Shown: piece by piece, positions 35,646 to 45,443 of the stretch
Numbering within the stretch: the first letter of the stretch is position 1
Layout: each line of letters starts with the position of its first letter
Origin: an uncultured Lachnospiraceae bacterium
GTDB lineage: Bacteria; Bacillota; Clostridia; Lachnospirales; Anaerotignaceae
Assembly (NCBI GenBank): GCA_944384295.1
Contig: CALWSU010000009.1
Span: 1-64,000, forward strand
DNA length: 64,000 nucleotides
Direction of reading: 5' to 3'
Notes under the pieces: model-generated
Seen by the model: the letters and a program-made list of their open reading frames with translations, nothing else
Database searches by the model: none
Told to the model about the DNA's origin: nothing
Program-made: the position numbers and the translations under genes

Positions 35646-35816
35646 TGCAAAGGTACACCTTCTTGTAGGAGTTATTACTATACAATATGTACAGAAACAG
35701 CTCTTTTAGACCAAGCAGATTCTTGAAGTTTAACAAAAATAGTAGTAGAATAATGTTGGCTTTAGAAACAAATTCCTAAAAATAGCCTTTTGTCATAAAG
35801 GTGTACCTTTCCTGCA
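35646..35816. repeat. Inverted repeat, 16-bp arms about 135 bp apart
   Basis: TGCAAAGGTACACCTT (35646-35661) and AAGGTGTACCTTTCCTGCA (35798-35816) are reverse complements apart from one inserted CC-type bulge. Each arm also contains its own small palindrome, AGGTACACCT or AGGTGTACCT. Confidence 0.75.
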
Positions 35817-35918
35817 AAAATAACAAAAATTGGTTTCACTGTAACTTCAATGTATTTCTTTTAGGAAGCTATCTTTAGAATCTTGCGCTAAGCCACCACA
35901 CCTCACAGAATATAAAAC

Positions 35919-35926
35919 GGGGGGGG
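35919..35926 (+). repeat. Homopolymeric G8 tract in the chemoreceptor leader
   Basis: Eight consecutive G residues (AAAACGGGGGGGGCATG) about 100 bp upstream of the chemoreceptor start. Tracts like this can slip during replication. Confidence 0.9.
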
Positions 35927-36024
35927 CATGTTGTTGTTTCCAAACAAGCGATACATGATTTTTGATTCTGTCGTGGTCAGAAAAAGTCTCATCAGAAAAA
36001 CAAAAATCAAAGGAGTGAAACAGT

Positions 36025-37695
36025 ATGTTTGAAAAAATGAAGTTAAAACCCTACTTGCTGACTGTATTCTCTACCATTATTATTTTTGCAGCAGTCATTG
36101 CTTTGATAGGGATTGGCGGTCTGATGCAAAGCAAAAAACAGATGCAAGTCTTTATTGATGATGTGTTGGGGGCAGAACTTGCAGTAAAAACTTGCCGGAT
36201 TGAAGTCAATGTCGCAGCGCGCGAACTGCGAGAAATGGCATTGCTACCTGATGGCAGTGGATATGAAGAATATATTGCACGTATTGATGAAGCAAACGCT
36301 ACCATCAACGAACAAATCGAAATTTTTAAGCAAACACATGGTACCGCCGATGGATTGGCGCAAGAATATGAGCAAGCTTTTCAGCAATGGTTCGCAATTG
36401 CGGAAAATGCAATCAACGCTTTACAATCTGGTCAAAAAGAACAAGCAACCAATATTATTTTGACGCAATGCGCGCCCGAATTAGATATACTGAGTGGCAT
36501 TGCAAAAGAAATTGATGCTACTATTGCAGAACAAAAAGCATTATCTGCATCACAAACACAGCAAACATTATGGTTTTATATCATACTATTGGCAGTCGTA
36601 TTCCTGATTGCTGTTGCATTCAGTCTATTTGCTTCTATTCGTTCCACCTCTAAGATTGTACGTACCACCCACGAAATTGAAGATGCAATGATTGCGCTTT
36701 CCGAAGGAAATCTACAAAAACGTGTCAATTATCAAGCAAATAATGAATTTGGGGAATTGGCAGAACGCATCAATTTTTCCTTCTCAGAATTATCCAAGTA
36801 CATCGATGCCATTGATGTTGGCATGGCAGAATTTTCTCAAGGTAATTTTACTTGCGCCTGTCCTATCACATTTTTAGGAGATTTTGCGAATATTCAGCAT
36901 AATATAGAAGCTTTCCAACAGAAGATGTCCAAAACATTGCTGCAATTACAGCAATCGGCAATGCAAGTAGATACCAGTTCACAACACGTTTCCAGTGGTG
37001 CGCAGACTTTGGCACAAGGTGCTACAGAACAGGCAAGCAGTCTGGACGAATTATCCAAAACCATTCACGAAGTATCCGAACAAATCACCGCAAGCGCGGA
37101 ATATGCAAAAGCAACCAATGATTTAGGGGAACAATCCTCAGAAATGATACAACAAAGTCAAACAGAAATGAAACAAATGAGCGATGCCATCACAAATATT
37201 TCAAAAGCCGCTGAAAGCATACAAAAAATCATTAAAGTTATTGATGACATTGCATTCCAAACCAATATTTTGGCATTGAACGCCGCTGTAGAAGCTGCAC
37301 GTGCTGGAAATGCCGGCAAAGGGTTTGCCGTCGTTGCGGATGAAGTACGAAATTTGGCGCAAAAATCCGCTGATGCTGCGCGTGAAACCACAACTTTGAT
37401 TGAAAACACCATACAACAGGTATCTCGCGGAGAAACTTTGGCAATCAGTACAAACGAATCTTTTGCACGTGTGACACAGTATGCCGAAGAAATTGTATCT
37501 ATGGTCACAAAAATTGCGCAGGCTTCTCAAGACCAATCGCAATCAGTGCAACAAATTTCAGAAAATATCAATCAAATTTCCGCAGTCGTACAGCTTAATT
37601 CCGCAACCGCAGAACAGAGTGCTGCGGTCAGCAATGAATTGAATCTGCAATCTAGTAAAATGCGGCATTTGATTTCAGAGTTCCAATTACAATAA
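36025..37695 (+). CDS. Methyl-accepting chemotaxis protein
   Basis: A 556-residue chemoreceptor. Transmembrane helix 1 (about 11-33), a 4-helix-bundle ligand domain (about 35-180), helix 2 (about 183-206), HAMP (about 207-260), then a cytoplasmic signalling coiled coil with the conserved hairpin tip [27 protein letters not shown] precedes the ATG. It would signal through CheA/CheW; no chemotaxis or flagellar gene is in the window. Confidence 0.96.
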   Translation: MFEKMKLKPYLLTVFSTIIIFAAVIALIGIGGLMQSKKQMQVFIDDVLGAELAVKTCRIEVNVAARELREMALLPDGSGYEEYIARIDEANATINEQIEIFKQTHGTADGLAQEYEQAFQQWFAIAENAINALQSGQKEQATNIILTQCAPELDILSGIAKEIDATIAEQKALSASQTQQTLWFYIILLAVVFLIAVAFSLFASIRSTSKIVRTTHEIEDAMIALSEGNLQKRVNYQANNEFGELAERINFSFSELSKYIDAIDVGMAEFSQGNFTCACPITFLGDFANIQHNIEAFQQKMSKTLLQLQQSAMQVDTSSQHVSSGAQTLAQGATEQASSLDELSKTIHEVSEQITASAEYAKATNDLGEQSSEMIQQSQTEMKQMSDAITNISKAAESIQKIIKVIDDIAFQTNILALNAAVEAARAGNAGKGFAVVADEVRNLAQKSADAARETTTLIENTIQQVSRGETLAISTNESFARVTQYAEEIVSMVTKIAQASQDQSQSVQQISENINQISAVVQLNSATAEQSAAVSNELNLQSSKMRHLISEFQLQ

Positions 37696-37723
37696 ACAAT
37701 AGCTATATCGCACAGAAAAACAA

Positions 37724-37769
37724 AAGCAGAGATTTCGGGCTATCCTGCCTGAAATCTCTGCTTCTCTTT
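37724..37769 (+). terminator. Terminator of the chemoreceptor gene
   Basis: AAGCAGAGATTTC (37724-37736) pairs with GAAATCTCTGCTT (37751-37763), followed by CTCTTTAT repeats that supply the T-rich tail. Confidence 0.85.
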
Positions 37770-37819
37770 ATCTCTTTATCTCTTTATCCCTTTATCTGTT
37801 TATCTGTTTATCTGTTTAT
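37764..37819. repeat. Seven 8-bp tandem repeats (CTCTTTAT / CTGTTTAT)
   Basis: Three CTCTTTAT, one CCCTTTAT and three CTGTTTAT units follow head to tail. The two sub-types are grouped, which suggests stepwise duplication. It lies between convergent genes. Confidence 0.92.
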
Positions 37820-37868
37820 TCCTTATCTTTCCCATAGTCAGAAACTCATGGAACTATCACAGATACCA

Positions 37869-39107
37869 TCATCCCTTGAAATTCTGTACAAAATAGTATC
37901 CATAATCTGAATCACTGTTATACGCTGCACCTACACCCATTGTGGTATAGGAGGTATGCAACATATTGTTGCGATGTCCTTCTGAATTGACCCAACCATC
38001 AAAGTTGGCAATCCCTGTGCTGCGTCCAGCGGAAATATTTTCTCCATACGCACCATAAGAAGTTCCGCCGATATTATAATAGCGTTCATGTGGCTGAGAA
38101 CCATCTAATCCCGTATGGGAAAAATAATTTTGTTCTGCCATATCTTCCGCGTGCAATCTTGCCGCTTCTGCCACCAAATCGTCCCATTTCAAAGGTGCCA
38201 AACCATGATTGAAACGGAATGTATTTACACAGTCAAAGTTTTCTTTTGCTTGTACTGCCAGATATTCTGTAGAAGTTTCATAAGCTGTGCTTGCTTGTGA
38301 ACGATATTCGTCTGGGAATACCAAAACCGCATGCACCGCATTATTGGCATATTTATCCAGATAAACAGTAATATCCGGTAAATTTGTCAAATATGTTGTT
38401 TCTCCCGCAACAATTTTATCATTGACACTAAATTCTTTTGCATTGGTATAAAAACCACAAACAGTATCTTTATCAATAGCTACCATCATAAATTCTTCAT
38501 AATCTCGATTGTAAACATACCAATCCAGACCACCGATGCTTTTATCAATTCTATCCGGTTTGCCTCTCTCTGCGATTAACTCGTCCACGCTCATACCTGT
38601 TGTAATGGTACGCCAAGGTGTTTTTAATGTAATGGTTTCCATCTGTGCAATGGGTTTATCAATGTCATCTTGTGTACGAATGGTAACTGTTTTTGCAGAC
38701 GCATTCCAAACCACTTCCGCACCCAGATTTTCCCCAACATACCGCAAAGGTACTAAGGTTCGACCATCAATCACAACGGGTGCCACAGCAATCAATTGAT
38801 TCTCTGTTTTGCCATCTTGTGTTGTGGTCACAGTACGACTGCCCACTACCAAAGTATGTACTGTTGTGCCATCGCTGATTGTTATTTTTTGTTCTGATGC
38901 ATTCCAATCCACTTCTGCACCCAAAGCGTCACAGATTGCGCGCAAAGGCACCATAGTATTGCCATCAATCAACTGTGCTGGTGTATCTGTCTGTAACAAT
39001 TCCCCATCTACTGTGACAGGTATTTCTTGTGCGCCAAATGCACTAGGTGCGCCAAATGCACCAACGAACAACAGCGCAGAAAGTAACACTCCTATTTTCC
39101 GTTTCAT
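37869..39107 (-). CDS. Secreted CAP-domain protein with copper-amine-oxidase-like stalk
   Basis: A 412-residue protein with a signal peptide (MKRKIGVLLSALLFVGAFGA). Residues about 25-145 hold two copies of the copper amine oxidase N-terminal-like repeat (MVPLRAICDALGAEVDWNAS; LVPLRYVGENLGAEVVWNAS). A middle region of about 130 residues resembles the CAP-associated domain (SVDELIAERGKPDRI). The C-terminal CAP/SCP domain has ARLHAEDMAEQNYFSHTG, GENISAG and NSEGHRNNML. Such proteins are surface- or spore-associated; enzyme activity is not established. The start at 39107 follows AAAGGAGGG. Confidence 0.92.
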   Translation of the reverse strand: MKRKIGVLLSALLFVGAFGAPSAFGAQEIPVTVDGELLQTDTPAQLIDGNTMVPLRAICDALGAEVDWNASEQKITISDGTTVHTLVVGSRTVTTTQDGKTENQLIAVAPVVIDGRTLVPLRYVGENLGAEVVWNASAKTVTIRTQDDIDKPIAQMETITLKTPWRTITTGMSVDELIAERGKPDRIDKSIGGLDWYVYNRDYEEFMMVAIDKDTVCGFYTNAKEFSVNDKIVAGETTYLTNLPDITVYLDKYANNAVHAVLVFPDEYRSQASTAYETSTEYLAVQAKENFDCVNTFRFNHGLAPLKWDDLVAEAARLHAEDMAEQNYFSHTGLDGSQPHERYYNIGGTSYGAYGENISAGRSTGIANFDGWVNSEGHRNNMLHTSYTTMGVGAAYNSDSDYGYYFVQNFKG

Positions 39108-39127
39108 ACGACATACCCTCCTTTTTT

Positions 39128-39367
39128 TCAAAACATCGTCATCATAGCATTCCATATCGCAACCGCCATACCCATACAACCTATCACGAACAATATCCCA
39201 CAAATGGAAAAAATCCAAAGCACAACCGTCCAAAACCGTTTCCATTTTGGAGAATTTGCCAATATGGTTGTATCTTTTTGAAACCAACGTGTGATATAAA
39301 GCAAAAATATAGTAAACACCAATGCGCCAAAGCCCAATATGAGCATACAGCCAAAAGCAACACCCAT
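39128..39367 (-). CDS. Small two-helix membrane protein
   Basis: A 79-residue protein with hydrophobic segments at about 5-25 and 47-72 and a short basic loop between them. I do not recognise the family. AAAGGAGGA precedes the ATG, and it ends 20 bp before the CAP gene start, so both are probably on one transcript. Confidence 0.75.
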   Translation of the reverse strand: MGVAFGCMLILGFGALVFTIFLLYITRWFQKDTTILANSPKWKRFWTVVLWIFSICGILFVIGCMGMAVAIWNAMMTMF

Positions 39368-39796
39368 TGTGTTTTCCTCCTTTCGCTTTTTCTACGATAT
39401 GTATTCAGTATAAAACAAAACACGCTTTTCCGTCAATTTATATCACATACAAAAACAGAATCCAAAAATTGGCATATTTGTCACAAGGATTTCTCAATAG
39501 CAAAGAGGGCGTCCCCTCTTTTTGGCATATCTATACATTTTTTATATAGTAGTATACCAGATAAAAGGAACGCCCTCAGGGGCTTCTTCATAAGAAAACA
39601 AAGAATGCCGAAATCCTTACAATATAAAGAATTTTGGCATTCTTATTTTTACAAATATAGATTAGGTATGTTTTCTTCTGAAGATAGCCATCGCAGTTCC
39701 TCTTAAGAAATCAAGAAAAACAAAAACTATGTTTTCTTAAGAGGAACTTGCTTATTTCATATTTTTTTATTTCTTTTTTATGATTTTATTATATTT
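39368..39796. other. Gene-free region with three strong stem-loops
   Basis: Stem-loops are: AAAGAGGG-CGT-CCCCTCTTT (39502-39521), whose GAGGGCGT recurs inverted as ACGCCCTC near 39572; AAGAATGCCGAAAT with ATTTTGGCATTCTT (39601-39644); and a perfect 15-bp repeat GTTCCTCTTAAGAAA with TTTCTTAAGAGGAAC (39696-39710, 39733-39747). The second has T-runs on both sides and probably terminates nifJ. No gene is seen. Confidence 0.7.
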
Positions 39797-42700
39797 TTAT
39801 TGTTCTGCCAACTTTTTATAGCTTTCGTATTTTTCTTTTGCCAATACTGCCGCTTCTGTCAACAGATGTTTTGCTGTTTCAGGGAAGGTACGTACCAAAG
39901 ATGCATAACGTACTTCGCCCATGATAAATTCGTTGTAATCCATGCTAGGTTCTTTGGAATCCAGTATGAATGGATTCTTGCCTTCTTTCTTCAGGTCTGG
40001 ATTATAACGATACAAGAACCAATAACCTGCATCTACTGCCAGTTTTGCTTCCAACTGTGCATTTGCCATACCTTTGGAAATACCATGGTTGATACAAGGT
40101 GCATATGCAATAATCAAAGAAGGTCCTTTATATGCTTCTGCTTCTTTCAAAGCTTTGATGAGCTGTGCAGGATTTGCGCCCAAAGATACCTGTGCTACAT
40201 AGATATAGCCATAGCTCATTGCCAGCATACCCAAATCTTTCTTTACAGTTGGTTTGCCGCCTGCCGCGAACTGTGCCACTGCACCGATTGGTGTTGCTTT
40301 GGAGGACTGACCACCTGTGTTGGAATATACTTCGGTATCTACTACCAATACATTCACATCCGCGCCGGAAGCCAATACGTGGTCCAAACCGCCATAACCG
40401 ATGTCATATGCCCAGCCGTCGCCGCCGTACATCCACATAGATTTTTTGGTCAGGTGTTCTTTATTTTCCAGTATAAATGCTTTCAGGTCAGATGCTTCGC
40501 CTGTTACAGACAATTTTTCCAAAGCTGCCAGCAATACGCGTGTATCTTCTTTGCTTCTATGTCCATCGTCATAGTTTTCCAGCCATACATCAGCAGCCGC
40601 TTTGAATTCTGCGTCATTTGTCAAAGCCAACAGGTCTTTGAGTTTCATGGTGACACGTTCTCTTTGCTGTTCTACTGCCAATACCATACCCAGTGAGAAT
40701 TCTGCATTGTTTTCAAACAGAGAGTTGCTCCATGCAGGACCCCAACCATCTTTATTTGTGGTATAAGGTACGCAAGGTGCAGCTGCGCCCCAAGCCTGTG
40801 TACAACCAGTTGCATTTGCCAAATACATACGGTCGCCGTACAACTGTGTCATCAGTTTTGCATAAGCAGTTTCGCCACAGCCTGCACATGCGCCAGAGAA
40901 TTCCAGCAAAGGCTGTTCAAACTGGCTGCCTTTTACGCTGTATTTGTCCATAGGATTTTCTTTATAAGACAGTGACAGTGAGTAATCCCAGTTGGGCTGT
41001 TCATGCAGCTGTGTTTCCAAAGGTTTCATCACAAGTGCTTTTTCTTTTGCAGGACATGCGGTTACGCAGACACCACAACCCTGACAATCCAGAGGGTCAA
41101 CCTGCATACGATATTGATATTTTGCGATTTCGCCTGCGCCATTGGCTTTCTTTGTGATATAGCCTTCTGGTGCATTCTGTGCTTCTTCGTCTGTCAGCAA
41201 GAAAGGACGGATACAAGCATGTGGGCAGACATAAGAACACTGGTTACATTGAATACATTTTGTTGCATCCCATTCTGGTACGTCAATGGCTACGCCACGT
41301 TTTTCATATGCGGAAGTACCCAGAGGCACAGTACCGTCCTCTCTGCCAACGAATACAGAAACTGGCAAAGAATCGCCTTTCAATGCATTCATAGGAATCA
41401 AAAGTTTTTCTACATATTCTGGCAATACGCGTTTGATTTCTTCTTTATCCACATCTTTCGCATCTTTCCAGCTTTCAGGCACATCAATTTTTACTAAGCC
41501 GTCCAAACCTGCATCAACTGCGGCATAGTTCATATTAACAACCTTTTCGCCTTTTTTGCCATAAGATTTTTCGATTGCAGCTTTCATATAGCCCACTGCA
41601 TCATCTACTGGAATGATGTTTGCCAGTTTGAAGAATGCAGACTGCAATACAGAGTTTGTTCTATTGCCTAAACCGATTTCACGGCAGATTTCTACCGCAT
41701 CAATGGTATAGAAATTGATGTTATTGTTTGCGATATAACGTTTCACTTCTGCGGGCAGATGTTTTTCCAATTCTTCGCCCTTCCAGCCGCAGTTCAACAG
41801 GAAGGTACCACCGGGCTTGATTTCGGAAACGATGTCATATTTGGATATGTAAGATTGATTATGACAAGCCACAAAGTCCGCTTTGAATACCAAATAGCTG
41901 GAACGGATTGGCACATCACCGAAACGCAGATGGGATTTTGTGATACCGCCGGATTTTTTGGTGTCATATTCAAAGTATGCCTGTGCATATTTATCGGTAT
42001 GGTCCCCAATAATTTTGATGGAGTTTTTGTTTGCGCCAACGGTACCGTCAGAGCCAAGTCCCCAGAATTTGCAAGCGATTGTGCTTTCGTCTGTAACTTC
42101 GGGTTCTGCGCCCACTTCGATGGAAGTCATAGAAACGTCGTCTATGATACCTACGGTAAAGTGGTTTTTCTTTGTACCCTTCATATTGTCAAATACAGCA
42201 ACTACCTGTGCAGGTGTTACATCTTTGGAGGACAGACCATAACGACCAGCCAGTACGAGTGGTGTTCTGCCTGCTTCCATCAATGCGGAACATACATCTT
42301 GGTATAAAGGTTCGCCCAAAGAACCGGGTTCTTTTGTTCTGTCTAAAACAGTAATCACTTTTGCTGTTTCAGGCAATGCGCCTAAGAAATGTTTCATAGA
42401 GAATGGACGATACAGATGTACTTGCAAGAAGCCCACTTTTTCGCCTTTTGCGCTCAAATATTCTACGACTTCCTGTGCTGCGCCTGTGATAGAACCCATT
42501 GCAATCAATACATGTTCTGCATCGGGTGCGCCGAAGTAGTTGAATAATTGATAATTTCTGCCTGTAATTTTATTGATTTCCTGCATATAATTTTCCACGA
42601 TTTCAGGCAAGCGGGTATAGAAAGGATTTGCCGCTTCTCTGTTCTGGAAAAATACGTCAGGATTCTGTACTGTAGAACGCTGTACGGGGTGTTCTGGATT

Positions 42701-43327
42701 CAGCGCATTTTTGCGGAATTTTTTCAATGCATCTTCGTCCAGCAATTTGCCGATTTCTTCATAATCCATTACTTCGATTTTCTGTAATTCATGAGAAGTA
42801 CGGAAACCATCAAAGAAATGGATAAAAGGTACGCTGCTCTTGATTGCGGACAGATGTGCTACGCCGCCCAAATCCATAACTTCCTGTACAGAAGCAGAAC
42901 ACAGCATTGCAGTACCAATCTGACGACAAGCCATTACGTCGGAATGGTCACCGAAGATAGAGAAAGCATGTGTCCCTACGGTTCTGGAGCTTACATGGAA
43001 TACACCGGGTTTCAACTGCCCAGCGATACGATAAATACCAGGAATCATCAGCAAAAGCCCTTGAGAAGCGGTATAGGTGGTTGTCAAAGTACCTGCTTCC
43101 AATGCACCATGCATGGCACCTGCCGCACCTGCTTCGGATTCCATTTCTACCAAACGAACTGTCTGACCGAACAAATTCTTTTTGCCATTGGCAGACCAGC
43201 TATCTACATGTTCTGCCATAGGAGAAGAAGGGGTAATGGGATAAATGGTTGCTACTTCCGTAAAAGCATAGGAAATATAAGCAGCCGCTTCATTCCCGTC
43301 CATGGTTTTCATGATTTTTGTATTCAT
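39797..43327 (-). CDS. nifJ: Pyruvate:ferredoxin (flavodoxin) oxidoreductase
   Basis: A 1176-residue single-chain enzyme, the full family length, which converts pyruvate and CoA to acetyl-CoA, CO2 and reduced ferredoxin. The N-terminal pyrimidine-binding domain starts MDGNEAAAYISYAF and has YPITPSSPMAEHVD. Two 4Fe-4S motifs are in CIQCNQCSYVCPHACIRP and CQGCGVCVTACP, and the proximal cluster uses CAGCGE. The thiamine diphosphate site is GGDGWAYDIGYGGLDHVLAS followed by EVYSNTGGQ. AAAGGAG precedes the ATG. It is monocistronic. Confidence 0.99.
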   Translation of the reverse strand: MNTKIMKTMDGNEAAAYISYAFTEVATIYPITPSSPMAEHVDSWSANGKKNLFGQTVRLVEMESEAGAAGAMHGALEAGTLTTTYTASQGLLLMIPGIYRIAGQLKPGVFHVSSRTVGTHAFSIFGDHSDVMACRQIGTAMLCSASVQEVMDLGGVAHLSAIKSSVPFIHFFDGFRTSHELQKIEVMDYEEIGKLLDEDALKKFRKNALNPEHPVQRSTVQNPDVFFQNREAANPFYTRLPEIVENYMQEINKITGRNYQLFNYFGAPDAEHVLIAMGSITGAAQEVVEYLSAKGEKVGFLQVHLYRPFSMKHFLGALPETAKVITVLDRTKEPGSLGEPLYQDVCSALMEAGRTPLVLAGRYGLSSKDVTPAQVVAVFDNMKGTKKNHFTVGIIDDVSMTSIEVGAEPEVTDESTIACKFWGLGSDGTVGANKNSIKIIGDHTDKYAQAYFEYDTKKSGGITKSHLRFGDVPIRSSYLVFKADFVACHNQSYISKYDIVSEIKPGGTFLLNCGWKGEELEKHLPAEVKRYIANNNINFYTIDAVEICREIGLGNRTNSVLQSAFFKLANIIPVDDAVGYMKAAIEKSYGKKGEKVVNMNYAAVDAGLDGLVKIDVPESWKDAKDVDKEEIKRVLPEYVEKLLIPMNALKGDSLPVSVFVGREDGTVPLGTSAYEKRGVAIDVPEWDATKCIQCNQCSYVCPHACIRPFLLTDEEAQNAPEGYITKKANGAGEIAKYQYRMQVDPLDCQGCGVCVTACPAKEKALVMKPLETQLHEQPNWDYSLSLSYKENPMDKYSVKGSQFEQPLLEFSGACAGCGETAYAKLMTQLYGDRMYLANATGCTQAWGAAAPCVPYTTNKDGWGPAWSNSLFENNAEFSLGMVLAVEQQRERVTMKLKDLLALTNDAEFKAAADVWLENYDDGHRSKEDTRVLLAALEKLSVTGEASDLKAFILENKEHLTKKSMWMYGGDGWAYDIGYGGLDHVLASGADVNVLVVDTEVYSNTGGQSSKATPIGAVAQFAAGGKPTVKKDLGMLAMSYGYIYVAQVSLGANPAQLIKALKEAEAYKGPSLIIAYAPCINHGISKGMANAQLEAKLAVDAGYWFLYRYNPDLKKEGKNPFILDSKEPSMDYNEFIMGEVRYASLVRTFPETAKHLLTEAAVLAKEKYESYKKLAEQ

Positions 43328-43383
43328 GGAAAAAAACTCCTTTCATATAAATAACATATAAATAAAACATAGAAAAGCACTGT

Positions 43384-43429
43384 CTATCATCTATGTCTTC
43401 ATGATAGTGTATTTTGCATACAATGTCAA
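43384..43429 (-). promoter_or_regulatory. nifJ promoter with overlapping dyad
   Basis: On the minus strand, TTGACA (43429-43424) and TATCAT (43406-43401) are 17 bp apart. The inverted repeat CTATCAT-N10-ATGATAG (43384-43407) covers the -10 and the start point, so a repressor binding there could block transcription. It does not match the Rex consensus. The divergent region 43430-43737 is very AT-rich with no gene. Confidence 0.7.
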
Positions 43430-43737
43430 TCAAATTTACTAAAAATTTCAAAAAAATAATATATTTTTTCGTCACTTGTATTTTTATCTGTACAATTTGC
43501 AATTCTTTTTCCATATTTTATAAAAAAATATAGAAAAAATGAATAAAAAATATAGCATACCGTATACAATGCATACTTGTAGAAACCAAGAAAAGCTATC
43601 ATTTTCAAGCATTTGCTTCGTACAGCGGAAAATCCATGAAAAAATTTTATACAAAATATATTCAAATATCCAAAAAATTACAAACAGATAGCACAAAAAT
43701 AAATACAATCAACCGTTTGTTTTGGAAAGGAGCTTTT

Positions 43738-44676
43738 ATGTTATCATCAATAGATTCTGTTCTAATACTCAATTGTTTACAAGAAAAAGAACGCCCACAA
43801 TTGCCATCTTTTTTGTATCACCTGCCGCAAAGCTGGCAGCAGTATTATTTACTGCGCTATCAACCTTGGCGCAAAACAGACGAGTCAACCTATTGTCTGC
43901 AAACAGACCGCGAAAATTGTTTCCGTCAGCCGTGGCGGGAAAAAGCCGCACAATTATTACAAACCGCGCAAGAAAACGGCGCAAAAATTGTGATTTCTCC
44001 TTTGGCAGCCGATTTGCCACAAGGGATACTCCCTTTTGCAACAGGACGCCATTTGACATTGCTTTGTTGTATGCAAGGCGCAGAAGAAGCCCTGCGCCGC
44101 AAACAGATTGCAAAAGAGCAAGCGCGCTTTGTACTGATTGACGGCGGTACAGAAGATACCCATTTATTGCTGTCACTTCTGCCGGATTGGGTGAATCATT
44201 TCGCACTTTGTACCGACCGTCCTGTTGATTTTATGGATTGGCAAGAAGACATGCTCGCCAATCGCGGTTTGGTGACCGAACTCTTTTCTTCTTTGGGACA
44301 TCAGGCACTCAAACAAGCCCATGTTGTGTTGACATTGCGCAGTCACAGCAAGAATCTGGTACATACTGTCGCTTCCGACGCCTATGTCTGTATGCCATAC
44401 GGAAATCCCGCGCTCCTTGCAGCATTGCAACAACAACGTCCCGATGTTGCCGCGGTAGATGGTTTTTTCTTTTCCCAAAATGGCACACGTATCCCATGCA
44501 CACAAGCGGAAGCATGGGCATATTGTCACATTGCGCCTTTTGCATTATTTCATCAAACCAAAAGCCAGACTGCCGCAAAAAATGCGCTGCTTGCATTCCA
44601 AGAACAAGATTTTTGTGTATGTGGGTTCCAAAGTGGCACAAAAACGTGTAAAATTGCGAAAAAACAAAGCCACTAA
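43738..44676 (+). CDS. Unrecognised protein, possible Rossmann-like C-terminal half
   Basis: A 312-residue soluble protein divergent from nifJ. A candidate Rossmann strand-turn-helix is ARFVLIDGGTEDTHLLLSLL (about residues 142-161), followed by ALCTDRPVDFMDWQEDML and LANRGLVTELFSSL. The N-terminal half is Gln/Arg-rich without motifs. I know no family for it. The start is the ATG at 43738 behind GGAAAGGAG; the longer frame from 43636 has AT-rich, non-coding composition at its beginning. Confidence 0.75.
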   Translation: MLSSIDSVLILNCLQEKERPQLPSFLYHLPQSWQQYYLLRYQPWRKTDESTYCLQTDRENCFRQPWREKAAQLLQTAQENGAKIVISPLAADLPQGILPFATGRHLTLLCCMQGAEEALRRKQIAKEQARFVLIDGGTEDTHLLLSLLPDWVNHFALCTDRPVDFMDWQEDMLANRGLVTELFSSLGHQALKQAHVVLTLRSHSKNLVHTVASDAYVCMPYGNPALLAALQQQRPDVAAVDGFFFSQNGTRIPCTQAEAWAYCHIAPFALFHQTKSQTAAKNALLAFQEQDFCVCGFQSGTKTCKIAKKQSH

Positions 44677-44688
44677 AGCGAGAAAACA

Positions 44689-44718
44689 TTGACAAAATCA
44701 AGGTCTTTATTATATAAT
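44689..44718 (+). promoter_or_regulatory. greA-lysS promoter
   Basis: TTGACA (44689-44694) and TATAAT (44713-44718) are 18 bp apart, both perfect. A leader of about 215 nt follows, containing a long-range dyad GGTGGTTTG (44816-44824) with CAAACCATC (44875-44883). No T-box or known riboswitch core is seen. Confidence 0.85.
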
Positions 44719-44943
44719 TTATCAATGTATTTTTTTGCGCATCACCGTCAAAATAGAATAGGAAGCAATTCTGATTTCTATTTGATAATATCATGCAATA
44801 TCATGTAGATGCTCAGGTGGTTTGACACAAGATGTAGCCAGATACAGCCATACGCTGTCTGCGTTATGCTTTGGCAAACCATCTCTTTTGTTGTAAAAAC
44901 ACAGAAAATGAAAAAAATATCCGTTAGGAGATGAAAAATAAGT

Positions 44944-45423
44944 ATGGCAGAAGCAAAAAAAGTAGTCATTACCTATGATGGTCTGAAAAAAATGGAGCAG
45001 GAATTGGAACTGCTCAAAACCGTGAAAAGAAAAGAAGTTGCTGAAAAAATCAAAGAAGCAAGAGGACAAGGCGACCTTTCCGAAAACGCAGAATATGACG
45101 CAGCCAAAGAAGAACAAGGCGAAATCGAAAGCAGAATCGTACAATTGGAAAACTTGCTGCGTAATGCGGAAGTCATTGACGAAGATGTTTTGAAAATGGA
45201 CGTTGTCAATCTCGGCTCCAAAGTAACGGTTTTAGATGTTGAGTTTGACGAAGAAATGGAATACACCATTGTCGGCTCTACAGAAGCAGACCCCATGAAC
45301 GGCAGAATTTCCAATGAATCGCCTTTAGGCGTTGCGCTTTTGGGGCAGAAATTGGGCGCAACCGTTATGGCAGATACACCAGATGGCGAAGTTGCATTCA
45401 AAATTGTGAATATCCAAAGATAA
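44944..45423 (+). CDS. greA: Transcription elongation factor GreA
   Basis: A 159-residue protein. The N-terminal coiled coil (about 1-80) carries the family block [20 protein letters not shown] with the acidic tip that enters the RNA polymerase secondary channel; the C-terminal FKBP-like domain has [17 protein letters not shown]. It stimulates cleavage of backtracked RNA. It is first of a greA-lysS operon. Confidence 0.98.
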   Translation: MAEAKKVVITYDGLKKMEQELELLKTVKRKEVAEKIKEARGQGDLSENAEYDAAKEEQGEIESRIVQLENLLRNAEVIDEDVLKMDVVNLGSKVTVLDVEFDEEMEYTIVGSTEADPMNGRISNESPLGVALLGQKLGATVMADTPDGEVAFKIVNIQR

Positions 45424-45443
45424 GGCTACGGGAGGGAAATACA

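Larger units (their letters stand above)
35273..36024. other. 750-bp gene-free region upstream of the chemoreceptor
   Basis: No reading frame with a ribosome binding site is present. It holds a small hairpin with T-run (about 35569-35596), a long-range inverted repeat (35646-35816) and a G8 tract (35919-35926), then the chemoreceptor ribosome binding site. I looked for a c-di-GMP riboswitch and did not find its conserved core. Confidence 0.6.

Noticed and set aside
35273-36024. c-di-GMP (GEMM) riboswitch upstream of the chemoreceptor
   Set aside because: Such riboswitches often precede clostridial chemoreceptors, but the conserved GEMM core and its GCAAAGCC-type motif are not present.
25132-37819. 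CRISPR arrays at the tandem repeats (25132 and 37764)
   Set aside because: The units are 9 and 8 bp with no spacers, and no cas gene is in the window.
44689-44943. Lysine T-box or L-box in the greA-lysS leader
   Set aside because: No T-box signature (AGGGTGGNACCGCG) and no terminator before greA.
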